From Todiramphus chloris collaris (taxonomy: Eukaryota; Chordata; Aves; Coraciiformes; Alcedinidae), in the NCBI GenBank assembly GCA_025345505.1, contig JANVCC010000077.1, forward strand, positions 10,037,163 through 10,101,162: DNA of 64,000 nt. The letters are read 5' to 3'. Below the pieces are notes generated by a model. That model worked only from the letters and a program-made list of their open reading frames with translations. It was not told where the DNA came from and ran no database searches. This document shows positions 38,721-48,968 of the stretch, piece after piece. Position 1 is the first letter of the stretch. Every line of letters begins with the position of its first letter. A program made the position numbers and the translations under genes.

Positions 38721-38744
38721 GTCAAACCCACTCATGTTCTGAAG
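38721..38744 (+). other. Candidate 24-nt microexon
   Basis: The acceptor CCCTGTTGTAATTGCTACAG ends at 38720 and the donor GAAG|GTAAGC starts at 38745. The 24 nt between are open in frame 1 (VKPTHVLK) and closed in frame 2. The pyrimidine tract is moderate. It may be a chance pairing. Confidence 0.13.
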
Positions 38745-41700
38745 GTAAGCACTGTGCATTTCTACAAGGACACTGATCACAAGAGTTGCTGCTACAAATT
38801 GGGATGAAATGACATTGGGTGTCAGAGATCAAAGCTTTGTAATTTTAATTGCTGAGTTTGCATCCCATATGCTGCAGTCCTCTCCTGCCCCTGAGAACAG
38901 TGACCTGCGAGAAAATTGAGAGTAAATACTGAACTAGATGTGTAAATTCAACATGAAGAGCTGCCATTTAAAACAGCCTTACCATTTTTACACAAGTTCA
39001 TAACACCTAACCTCAGGCTTGCAGCTTCAGAGATGTCAGTCCAACACCACCTCACACATAACTGACTTTTGTGAGCATAGTTCTGGCCAAATAATGAGCA
39101 GCAGCAATCACTATGAGAACAGAGTTGTCCAAGAAGCTTCCTAAACCAAAGCAGCCAGAGCAGACAGGGTTTTGATCCCAAGGATGCTACTTGATCACCT
39201 TTTCTGGTAGATGGGCTGTAGAGGTAGAGCTGCCTTTTGTGGTACCTGAAGATAAATCACCCAGTCCATCCCCACCTGGCTTTCATGGCTGCATTTGTAA
39301 TTAATGCTTCCACACCTTTTGCCTGGCTGCTTTGGAAGGAAACTTTAAATCATTCTGTTTGGGAGGCAGAAATGTCACAGCTGCATTTTTGCTTACCCTG
39401 TGTGCTTTGTGTGCTTTCCTGTGTCAGACTTTGATGGATATAATGTCTCTTCACATGTCATCTGCCTGGTGAGTTCAATGGAGGGAGGGATGCTCTGTCT
39501 TACTGCTTTGTCTCAGACTTTCAGACATGAAGTGAAAAGGAAACATCTAATTTCTGTTATCCTTGAAGTGCTTGAATATCAATGTGCTGGAAAGATCAAA
39601 GCAAATTCTATGCACTCACTCTGGCAAAACTGTGTTGTCAGTAAGGAGCATGTCCTTGGAGCTGTATTGCCCCAGGAGCTGGCAGCGGTCAGACCGTGAC
39701 CACAAAAATGCCAGCGTGGTGTCTGATTCCTTTCTTGTCCCATGGCATGAGCCATCAGCTAGTGTTCCACTGACTAGATTGCTTCCCTTCACTGTGGCCT
39801 TCCTGCCCCGTTTATAAGCTTGGAGCAAATTTCATTCTTGCCTGTATGAGTGTGGGCTGAATGCAGGATGAAGGCTTTAATAACCCTGCTGAACGCTTTG
39901 ACTCTTCTGGTTCACCAGCTGAAGAAAAGAAAGGTGATCACATAGCTGAGTTGCAGCCTCTTCAACTCTCACGTAAAACAGGCTATACAAGCGGCGTGGA
40001 GAGAAAGTCACTTTAGTCATGAATACCTCAAAGATGGATGGCATTAAAAATATCACTGGTAGGATACTGTGCAATAGCGTGGGCTTTCTTAATTTGTAAG
40101 AGTTTGTGTAGCTGGTGCGAAGTACAAAGAGGTTAAGTTTAAAGGTTTTAAATTTTGCTGTGAGGATTGAACACAGATCTAGAAATACCAGTGAAAAATA
40201 AAGTGTGGGGTGTTCTTTTCACTAGCAGCTTGGCCTGTGGGTGTGTGTGTAGCAGGTTCTCCAAGATACAGCAAATTGGCCATTACTTCAGTGGTTAAAC
40301 GTTCAGCTGCAGCCTGCATCTGAGACCACAGCCCAGGGAAGAACTCATGCATGGGGAGATGAGGGACACAGGGTTAGATTCCATTAATGGTTTGGTTATT
40401 AAGAAAATTGAAGTTAATCCACCACGCTGGATTTGGCCTGGATTCAGTCTTTGCTCTCTGATATTTAATCCTCACAGAACAGTGAATTTATCCACTTCTT
40501 CCCTGCGAAGGGAAACATTTTCTCAGTCAGCAAATCAAAATTTTCAAACATATCAAAAAGCAGAAGTTAATTTGTAAATGAAAGCACTTATTTTTTCCAT
40601 ATGTTTTGTCTTAAAAAATATATTTTAGAGGAGGGAAATTATTTGCACTTATTTTTCACATAAATCTTTCTAAAAACCTAAATTAAGTCTAAAAAATGTG
40701 GTGATGAAAAATCATGCAAGAAGGATACCAAGAAGAGGACTTTTTTTCCCCTTCCATCTGTGATCAAAGCAACATCATATCTGCAATAATATCCTCCCAA
40801 AAGCAATTGAAGACACTTTCTTTTCAACTGCAGAAGTATATTTGTTTCAAGTGAGACTGATCTATATTTTTCATAAGAAAGTGAAGTAATTGATTTTAAT
40901 TAACATCTGCTTGGAGTATTAATTAGCTCATTAGGTATTTTCCAATGAATACCTCCTTTTCTAAGTTTCTTATGTCATCAATAAGAAGAAAATAGCTTCT
41001 TTTCAAATTATTAATCTAATTTATTAAATATCTTTCTTAATTTTAAGAATCTTTATTCTCTTGTCTGTGTAGACCGAAACATACTCAAGTGAATCCCTGT
41101 TTTGGTTCTTTTAAAATAATATTTTAAATGCCTAGTGACCACATTTAAAATCCGTAAGATAAAAATATGTTACAAAAGATGCCTTATATGATGGTGACAC
41201 CACAAATATACAGCCTACAGAAAACCTTTGAGCTGGCAAGGTTATTTCTCAATGCAATGCTTTATAAGATTTTAAAGCTACAATATTATTGACAACTTTC
41301 TGATTAATAAAAAGAAAAGAAGAGTTCACTACACTTGATCATTTTCAGAACTACTTGCAGACAGGTTTTTTTTCAGATGGTTTCTGTTGACATTCACAAG
41401 ATGAGATATTGATTACTCCTGGCTGGGTGGTTCTGTAGCAGCATTTTCCTTAGCAGAATCTGCATCCTTCCAGAGGAACAGGGGAGCATTGTGTTTTCAG
41501 TGGATATTCTTGAATCCCCTGTCTATTAAAAGAGAAGTTAACATTTTCTACTGGTTAAGCAGTGAAGTTTGTATGAAAGAGATTAGGTCAAAATTCCTGA
41601 ACAAGAAAGTTTGGATGTTTAAACTGATTAATGCTTGAATTTAGTCCCCAAAGCTGTATAAATTTAACCTGCAAGTGTAACTGAGCATCTATCAGGATGT

Positions 41701-42819
41701 GACTTTTCGATGCTTAGCACAAGTGTGATGCATCAGGCATTCTTCAGGTTGCATTTTCCACAAGTGTGTCATTCCTTGCTTATTGTATTTCATTTTCTCT
41801 TGGGAGAAAGGAGACTCAAATCTTTATAGTTAGCAGCTGATGGGATAGCTCAGCTATGAAAGTCTCTGTATTGCCATAGTCCTGACTGGGGGAATAATCC
41901 TGCTCCTATTCAGGAACCCGTGTATTTTCCATTCACTTCACTGCAAATGAGAACAGACGTGTTTTTACTGATAGAGGATAATCCTACCAAATGAGATTTC
42001 GTTTACTCCCAAATTTCATCACTATGATTTCGGGCTCAAAGGAATTACCGCTTACAAACCCACTTTAAAACAGAAGTATCAGGTATGCAGAAAACTCTCT
42101 CTTCACCTTTGTGACCACCAGGTGTGATCTGATGCCTTTTCAGATCAAAATTCATCATACTGTGGAAAGGTACATCTTGGATATTGGGTGATGTCCCTGT
42201 CAGCTCCTGTCTAAAGAGGATGTCCATGTGTTCAGGGGGCGCTGAGGTGGAGAGAAGCAGAAGTTCTCTGGATGACCTCTAAAGAGGAATGCAGGTATCT
42301 AATGTAGGAGGTTGCTAGCTGAGAGTTGTCTTACATGATTAAACGTTGCCTTCTGACAAGGAGGTATTTTGCCTACCTTTATCAGTATCCAGTGCGTAAT
42401 GGCAAGGACTTTGAGAAGACAGTTCTCCCTCTCCTAGAAAAGACTGGACACTAGTGGGCTGTAATGCACTCTGAGGATGTCCATCTGTCTTAACTGGCAA
42501 GAGATAGACTCTGGACAGTGAGACTGGACAGAGAGCCTCCTTTACAGATGATTAAATTAAAATTAATGGAAATCCTATTTTACGAGGAACAAATTGTAGT
42601 TCAGGAGTCCTCTGCTCAGTGATGTGCCTGCTTTCCCTATGGATTTATGGTCATGCTGGGGTCCACATGTTGCTGATGTCTGAATAGCTCTAAGCAATCC
42701 TGACATACTGATGCTATTGGACCCCTTATAATAGACATCTTTATTTTGAAAATCCATCTAATGCTACACAGAAAAGGAGAAAAGGGATCACTAGTACTTG
42801 CCCTGTGTAAAATAACCTT

Positions 42820-42928
42820 ATAGTTAAAGAACTTGTCAAGGCAATTCCTGACCTTCCTTGGCAAGGGATGGAGTCAAACCCACACTGATTTTCCAGAAGT
42901 GTGTGCTAACCACTGGGCTACTGTTTAT
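42820..42928 (-). mobile_element. Old tRNA-derived SINE of MIR / CORE-SINE type, antisense
   Basis: On the minus strand, AGTAGCCCAGTGGTTAGCAC (complement of about 42904-42923) is a tRNA A-box region. GGTTTGACTCC (complement of 42870-42880) is a B box at the spacing expected inside a tRNA head. Between them CTTCTGGAAAATCAG parallels the MIR wording CTCTGGAGCCAGA. Downstream, TTGACAAGTTCTTTAACT (complement of 42822-42839) parallels the MIR core TTGGGCAAGTTACTTAACCT at the right distance. The head, spacing and core together make a MIR-like SINE more likely than a lone tRNA pseudogene. It is highly diverged. SINEs of this age are sparse in birds. Confidence 0.62.
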
Positions 42929-45900
42929 ATCATCTTTCCTGGGTGTTCCCTTTTCCATTGACCACCCAAAACCCCCTGAGCAATTTATATTTGAGATCGC
43001 TAAAGAACTCCAGCAAACATTCAATACATAGTCTGAGGCAATGTAAGGGATTGCCATGGACTTTTCTAAAAGCTGTATTCATTATAGTCCCTGCATTTAA
43101 TTTAGGCTATTGCCAGTAGGAATCTGAATTCTGTTAATTGGTAGTAATTTTATGCTCCTCTGTGAATTTTGCTGGGGTAATTTCTTACTGGATTGTGATC
43201 ATCTCAAGAAGGTACTCATGTGTGGGAAAAAAATCTTTTTAAAAGTTAAACTACCACATAGTCTTACTTAGTTTGGAGGCATCATTAATTGGTATATTTT
43301 AAAGTACTGCATTTCAATGGATTTCAGTTAACATACTAATGTTTTTGACTGTGTTTTCTCCTCTTTGTTTTATCTCATCCCTTTATGATCACTTGGTTTC
43401 ATGAACCGATTCATTTCTCATGTTTCCTTGGGTCCATAGTCACATCATGCAACCTACCTTTTTTCTCACCTTTCTCTCTATTCTCCCAGAATTAATTTTA
43501 TTCAGCTTAGTGACTGAAAGAGGCTTCAAAGGGTTGTTTTTTTTTTAAAAGAGGTCTGAGGAGAGGTGAGCTTAAAGAAAATGATATATCCACAGGAAAT
43601 TGTAGAGGAAGGTTTGGGGTACCTTTCAAATTTGTTTTTGCAGGTTTTTCAAGGCTAAAACTAAAGAACCACAGAGCTAAGCATCAGGCAAATGCTTGTA
43701 AGGCTTTGCTATTCATGTGAATGTAGTTTTGAGCCTGCTCACTGTAACACTGCCAGTTTGTTCACTTCATAATGCACCTGAGAATCCCAGCCTATGAGGC
43801 TGAAGGGATCATCACTGTGACATATGGCATCCAGGCATTCCAGTCCCAGACAGAGCTGCCATTTGTCAGCAGCAACTTGGAAGCAAAGTTTTCCAGCTCC
43901 CTGAAGTTTGAACATCAGCATTCTCCCCCCACTTCCCTGTATCAGCATCTGAAATGGGAAACTTAATACCTGAGGCACTTTGCTTCTGGTGGCTGTGCCA
44001 TGGTTCCTAAGGGAAAGTTACGTGTTCAGTGGCACTCTTCCCCCAAATTCCTTAGAATAAATTATGTCTGTCAGCATCTGGGGACTAAGGCATTTTTGAT
44101 TTATGACAGAGAAACTGTTACCTGTGTCTGATTCATTTCACAGCCCAGTGAGACCACAGGTAGCTATCCTGAAAGTTGATATTCAAATCACACCACAGAG
44201 CATGAGATTAGATGCCAAGGATGCTTATTGAGGAAACAGTGAGATGCCTTCACAAGCAGAAGCTCATCTGGTGAAATAATGAAAGTTTCAGCAAAGACTG
44301 TTTCTCTGTGTGTAAAAGAGTTTTTTTCTGTAATGAAATGTTGCCAGAATATCCAGTTGGGCAAACCAATAGTTGAGTAACTAAAGCTGAAGTCCAGAAG
44401 CAAACGTGCTTTATTTGATCTGTGTCTCTGGGCAGATGTGGTACATGACTTGTTCCTTTCATTTCTATAGACTATCAGTTGTACAGGAAATTAGATGTCC
44501 TTGTCTACTGGTGTTTGGTCTTGAGTAAAACCTCTGGAAGTTTCACTGTTGTTCACAATGAATTTAAAATAGACACTAAATCCCAGCAACATCTTCGGGT
44601 TTAAAAGCACTTTAGATTTTTTCTTTGGAAACTGAAGGATTTAATTATGTCATTTGGTATAATTTTTTTCAGCTATTTTTGATGCAATATTATTATCTGT
44701 TTTTCTCTCAGTGTAGTAAATCATAGGTGGCCCTGAAGTCATGCCTTTTATACAAAGAAGTAAAAGCTTTCTGGAGGAATAATTAAAAATTAAATATGTA
44801 GCTTTTCTGACTGACTCAGTGACTTTTGAGTAGACACAGTGGGATGAGTATATGTGTATAAAATCTGTTGGTAATGGATGATCACTGCATGCAGAACCAA
44901 AGCTGATTTAGAGATGGAAGACACAGAGTGCTAAGGAAGAATTAAAGTCTTTTGACATTTTCACTGTTCATCATCATGGTGACTATGTTTTCAAACAAAT
45001 TGTATCTCAATTACGGGTGTAGCTTATATTAAAACAATTCAAAGTGTAAGGAAAAATACACTTCCAGTACCATGACACCCACATCATGACATTTTGGAGG
45101 AGCAGTAACATTCAGGAGTCTGGTACAGACAGTTCATACCGCTGAGGTTTATCTCAGGTTCTCTGCATATTCAGCTCTAATTTCGGTTTGTTGTTTGGTG
45201 TTGTTTGATTTTGGTCTGGTGTTTCCGTTTTGAGGTTTTCTTTTCAATTTATATAAGCTGTATCTACAGTTTTTACATAAAATCTAAATTCTTCATCCCG
45301 CTGCATGGTTCCACCAGACAAAACTCTAATAATGTTTATACCCTAACCCACTTACAAATGTTGGAACTAAGAAAATGTGGCAAGCAGTCCTGCAAGTTTC
45401 ATTGGTTGCAACTACATGTCTTCCTTCAAATTCAGTTGTGGACTCAAATTACTATAACTGAGTGTGAAATAAAGTTTACGGCATTAATTTAGCAAGCTGT
45501 AGGGTCAGGAGAGAGAATATTAGTTGATATGTGAAAATTGAGCTAGAAGACCCAGAGAAGAAACACTGATTTGTGTTTCAACCTGCATAAAACACATTTT
45601 CTTGTGTTAAAAATGTTTTCTTATGAACTTCATAAAAGACAAACCAGAATGCCCATAGCTGAATACTGAAACAGTACCATGCATGCTAAAAAGGGAGGGT
45701 ACCAGGAGATCATGATGCTTATAGGCAGGCAATAACCAATATAGAAAATATAAGGAAAGCACAAATAGAAGGTTAAAGAATTTTTCAAATGAGAGTGTAA
45801 TACCTTGGCTGGTAAAATTGTATTAACATAACACCTTTGTTTAGGCTTTAAGGAAAGTTATAATCATGTGAAATCGAAGTTTAATAACAAGTCTAACTAC

Positions 45901-48107
45901 TAATTAGAGCAACTGTGAAATTCTCAGTTGGGAGAGCAGAAGGAAACCAAAACACAGTTAGCTCATGAAACATAACAGCAGAGCTGGAGTGCAAGAAGGT
46001 GTCCCAGATGGAGCATTGTTTCTTTGACTGTGCATTGCATCTGGTGCCTCCGACACACGTCAAGAAAAATGTAGTGAGTTAAAGTCAAGCATTTGTCTGG
46101 CAGTTTGCACGATCTGATTGCAAAGACTGATTAGAGATTAAATCCTTCTGACAACTGAACCACTTAATAATAGAGGTTTCATAAGGTAGAAGGCTCAAGG
46201 CAATTGGACTGTGGAACAATTAGTTTTTCTTTTGGTAGAAAAAAACCTGCAAAAAAAGGCACTGAAAAGCCACAGTGTATTCATTGCAGATAATTTATTT
46301 TGCTTTTGCTTATTTGAAAACTTACCTTAAGCATTGACCTTAAAAATAAAGCATTTGGAGGGGAGCAAGGAAGCAGGTGGGCAGACAAGAAGGAGCGCAT
46401 TGCATTTTAACTGGCTTCAAAATGAGACGAAATTATTTCTCTGAGAAAACTTTTGCCACTTCTTAGCAATTATTGGAAAAGGAGCTCAGAGGTTGGTTTT
46501 ATATTAGATGATGCTTAGAAAAAGCTGATGTCTACCAAACTGATGTGCAGAATAGAGACAGAAACTGGAACCAGTCTCTGGATTAGGTTGGGATTCAGAT
46601 TCATAACTAGACCCTCTTTTTAGTTTTGAACTCACTGCAATAACTCATGATAATTTACCCTTGAAGTCCTTCTCTTCCTCTCAGAAAGTTATGCACAGAA
46701 AGTCAGAAGAAATGGAACGAAATTGCTTCTCAAATACGAAAGCATCAGTGATAATAGAAGTCAATCTATACTTGTAGCAAATTTCTGAAAATGAACTCTA
46801 CAGTTTAAATCATGCCTGCTTTTCAGTGTGTTCTTAGTTTATTTTTCCCCTAGGTCCAATTAAATCTGAGCTGATTCATCTAGAATTATGCCAGCATTAC
46901 CAAAATAAAGTGATTGTTTAGCATAACAAAGCTGGTAATTAGTATAATTGTAGACATAATGTTAGCATCAGCAGCAGTGAATACCTCTGTGGGATGTACA
47001 GCCAAGATGGGACTACCTGGAGACATCTCCTTTCAACAATGTTGCCTTGACTGGCGATGTTAACTGCTCTACTGGTGGTAACACCCCTCCAGTCTTGCAC
47101 AACCACAGGTTCTTCAGATCCATAACTGCAGCAGCTTTACTTGAACAAGCTTAGCCAGCCACAGACAATCAGCTGTTTGTAGTTCTCAGCAGTCAGATTC
47201 TATTGATTAGGTAGCCAACATTTTCCACCAATGCATCCTCATTATCTGCCCTCAGTGAGTTTGCTGTTCCTTCTCCCTTACTGCTCGGAGTGCCCCAGCA
47301 GCATCTGGCTCTTTCATCAGCTTCCCTTCATGCTCTGAATTGCAGCAGCAGAACAGTGGGTCTACACTGGAAGTTATACTTCAAGTCACGTGCTGGGGTC
47401 TCTGCCTCACTGGTCACTTAAGAGAGTAAAAAACAAATTCTCTAACTCATAGTGTCAAATAAATCACAAGTCTAGAACAAGCTATGCTGGGTAACCATCT
47501 GACTTGTTTCCAACAGCCTGGCCAGACCTGCTCATGGCCACTGGAGTCAATACATTTCTGCATATTCAGTAGCTGTTTCTTTGAGGCTATTTTAGTGGGG
47601 GGGTTGGGCTGGTTTGGTTTGGTTATTGGGTTTTTTTATGGCAACAATGCTGCCCACAGAAGTTTGAAAATATTGATTGCCAGAGGGGAACTGCCCCCCA
47701 AAAAGGCATCTTAAGAGGTAGAGTGAGTGGGTGATGTGATGGATGCCTTTTAGATCCTCTGCACCCAAGTCCTTACTCTTCAGCAGTTTCCAAGTGTCTC
47801 GACAGCGTTGGTACAATCTGGGCAGGATCAGTAGACACATAGTAGAGAAGGTGGATGTTTTCTGGGCAGTGAAGCTGAGAAAGGCAGGTGGCATTTGTGT
47901 GTGTAAATTCCCTCAGATTCAGCTCAAGTTTCAAAGGACAGTTAAGAATCTGAGCACTAATGACTGAACACAGACTAATGTTTCCTTTGAATATGCTACT
48001 TGCACCAAATCATTCAAGAACCGTTAGCTGACAGTATCTCAGTGGAGTTGCTACAAGAGTCCTTGAGGGTCTTATACCTACTGTCTACGTGCAAGAAAAT
48101 CACAAGG
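42929..48107. other. Gene-free stretch, unique DNA
   Basis: No gene or repeat is recognised. G/T-rich low-complexity patches lie near 45181-45230 and 47595-47637 (TTTGG-type words). A compact AT-rich block at about 46855-46985, with several ATTA/TAAT words and the word GATTGTTTAGCATAACAAAG, is conserved-element-like in texture only. Longest frames are under 100 codons. Confidence 0.55.
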
Positions 48108-48114
48108 ATGACAA

Positions 48115-48481
48115 AGTTTGTGCTTGCCAGCACTTGTGGATGCTAAAAAGCTGCTAGCAGAGGGATTTTCTCAGGTTCCCACAATATTCGGTGAGAATCC
48201 TGCCTTTCTCACCGGTGTTATGAGAAACAGTAGGATGGGTTTTGTAAGCTGGACCAACACCTGGTGTTTTGCTGAGTTCTGTTTATGGCACATTGGAAAA
48301 ATATTTTGCAATGGGTGTTGTAGGACTTTAGCCAATCACCCTAGGAGATGGGTGATCACTGACCAATCTCTCTATGGGGCTAGGGGATAGAAAACGGGGT
48401 TAGAAATTAATAAAGTGGCTTCTTTTGCCTGCTCTTGCTGGATTTGTGTGTTGCTGCATCTCTCCGCTCCCAGTATAAACA
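48115..48481 (+). mobile_element. Probable solo LTR of an avian endogenous retrovirus (ERVK / alpharetrovirus-like)
   Basis: The segment has the internal order of a retroviral LTR: two CCAAT words (48332-48336 and 48363-48367), a GGGGATAGAAAA TATA-like site (48383-48394), a polyadenylation signal AATAAA (48409-48414), a short R/U5-like stretch rich in TTGCCTGCTCTTGC, and a terminus ...ATAAACA. The same 7-bp word ATGACAA lies directly outside both ends (48108-48114 and 48482-48488), as expected of a target duplication, although 6 bp is the usual ERVK length. The left terminus does not show a clean TG at that boundary; TGTG begins a few bases inside. No internal gag, pol or env is adjacent, so it is a solo LTR fossil. 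Family assignment is inferred from signal layout. Confidence 0.68.
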
Positions 48482-48901
48482 ATGACAAGCACTTACAGGT
48501 TTTTCTGGGTTCCCTGAATTGACTTGGTGGTAATTTTTACTTTCTCTTACTAGGTGTTATTTGAGTGTCTGGCTTTGTCATTTTAGCATAATTTTCAGTT
48601 AGCAAATATATGACAAATTTCCCCCTGGACTGGCTGTAATTTGTCTGGACCTTGGTTAACTGTGTGCTATTTCCCATGATATGAAATATAATACAATCAT
48701 TAATTCTATAATGAAAATTGCCAAGAGGTTCTCATGTAATTAATTATTTACTAGTATAAATGTTTTCTGTGTAAATGAGAGAGGTGATTTAAAAAATTTG
48801 GTTCTGCTGACTCATGTATCAGATGAGAGTACTTGAGAGACTGACATAAGCAGACTCTTATTTTGCCATCTTCTTATCAGACTAATATCTTTATCTTCAT
48901 C
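48482..48901. other. Unique DNA between LTR and CR1 tail
   Basis: No gene or repeat is visible apart from the right-hand ATGACAA flank of the LTR. The part at about 48655-48790 is AT-rich with TAATTAATTA words. Confidence 0.5.
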
Positions 48902-48968
48902 TCTTGGGATTGGACTCGATGATCTTTGGAGGTCTCTTCCAACCCGTAACATTCTGTGATTCTCTGAT
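48902..48968 (+). mobile_element. CR1 LINE 3' terminal fragment, sense
   Basis: CTTGGGATTGGACTCGATGA, TCTTTGGAGGTCTCTTCCAA, CCCGTAACATTCTGTGATTC and TCTGAT follow the CR1 3' end (GGTTGGACTCGATGATCTTTGAGGTCTCTTCCAACC, then ATTCTGTG octamers). About 67 bp of a 5'-truncated copy remain, with good identity to the family. Confidence 0.92.

Larger units (their letters stand above)
31516..42819. other. Gene-free stretch with candidate exons and conserved-looking AT-rich blocks
   Basis: No gene or mobile element is recognisable. AT-rich blocks dense in ATTA/TAAT words lie at about 33900-34290, 36970-37480 and 40860-41060. They resemble vertebrate conserved non-coding elements in texture, but conservation cannot be seen in a single sequence. 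An ATAC/ATGT-rich low-complexity patch lies near 31921-31990. Candidate exons and a small repeat are listed separately. Confidence 0.5.

Noticed and set aside
40285-40385. CAGTGGTTAAA and GGGTTAGATTCC as tRNA A- and B-box-like words
   Set aside because: They are about 80 bp apart, too far for a tRNA head, and no SINE core follows.
43470-43513. 44-nt minus-strand exon candidate with donor AAAG|GTGAGA
   Set aside because: Open only in one frame and low complexity; likely a chance pairing.
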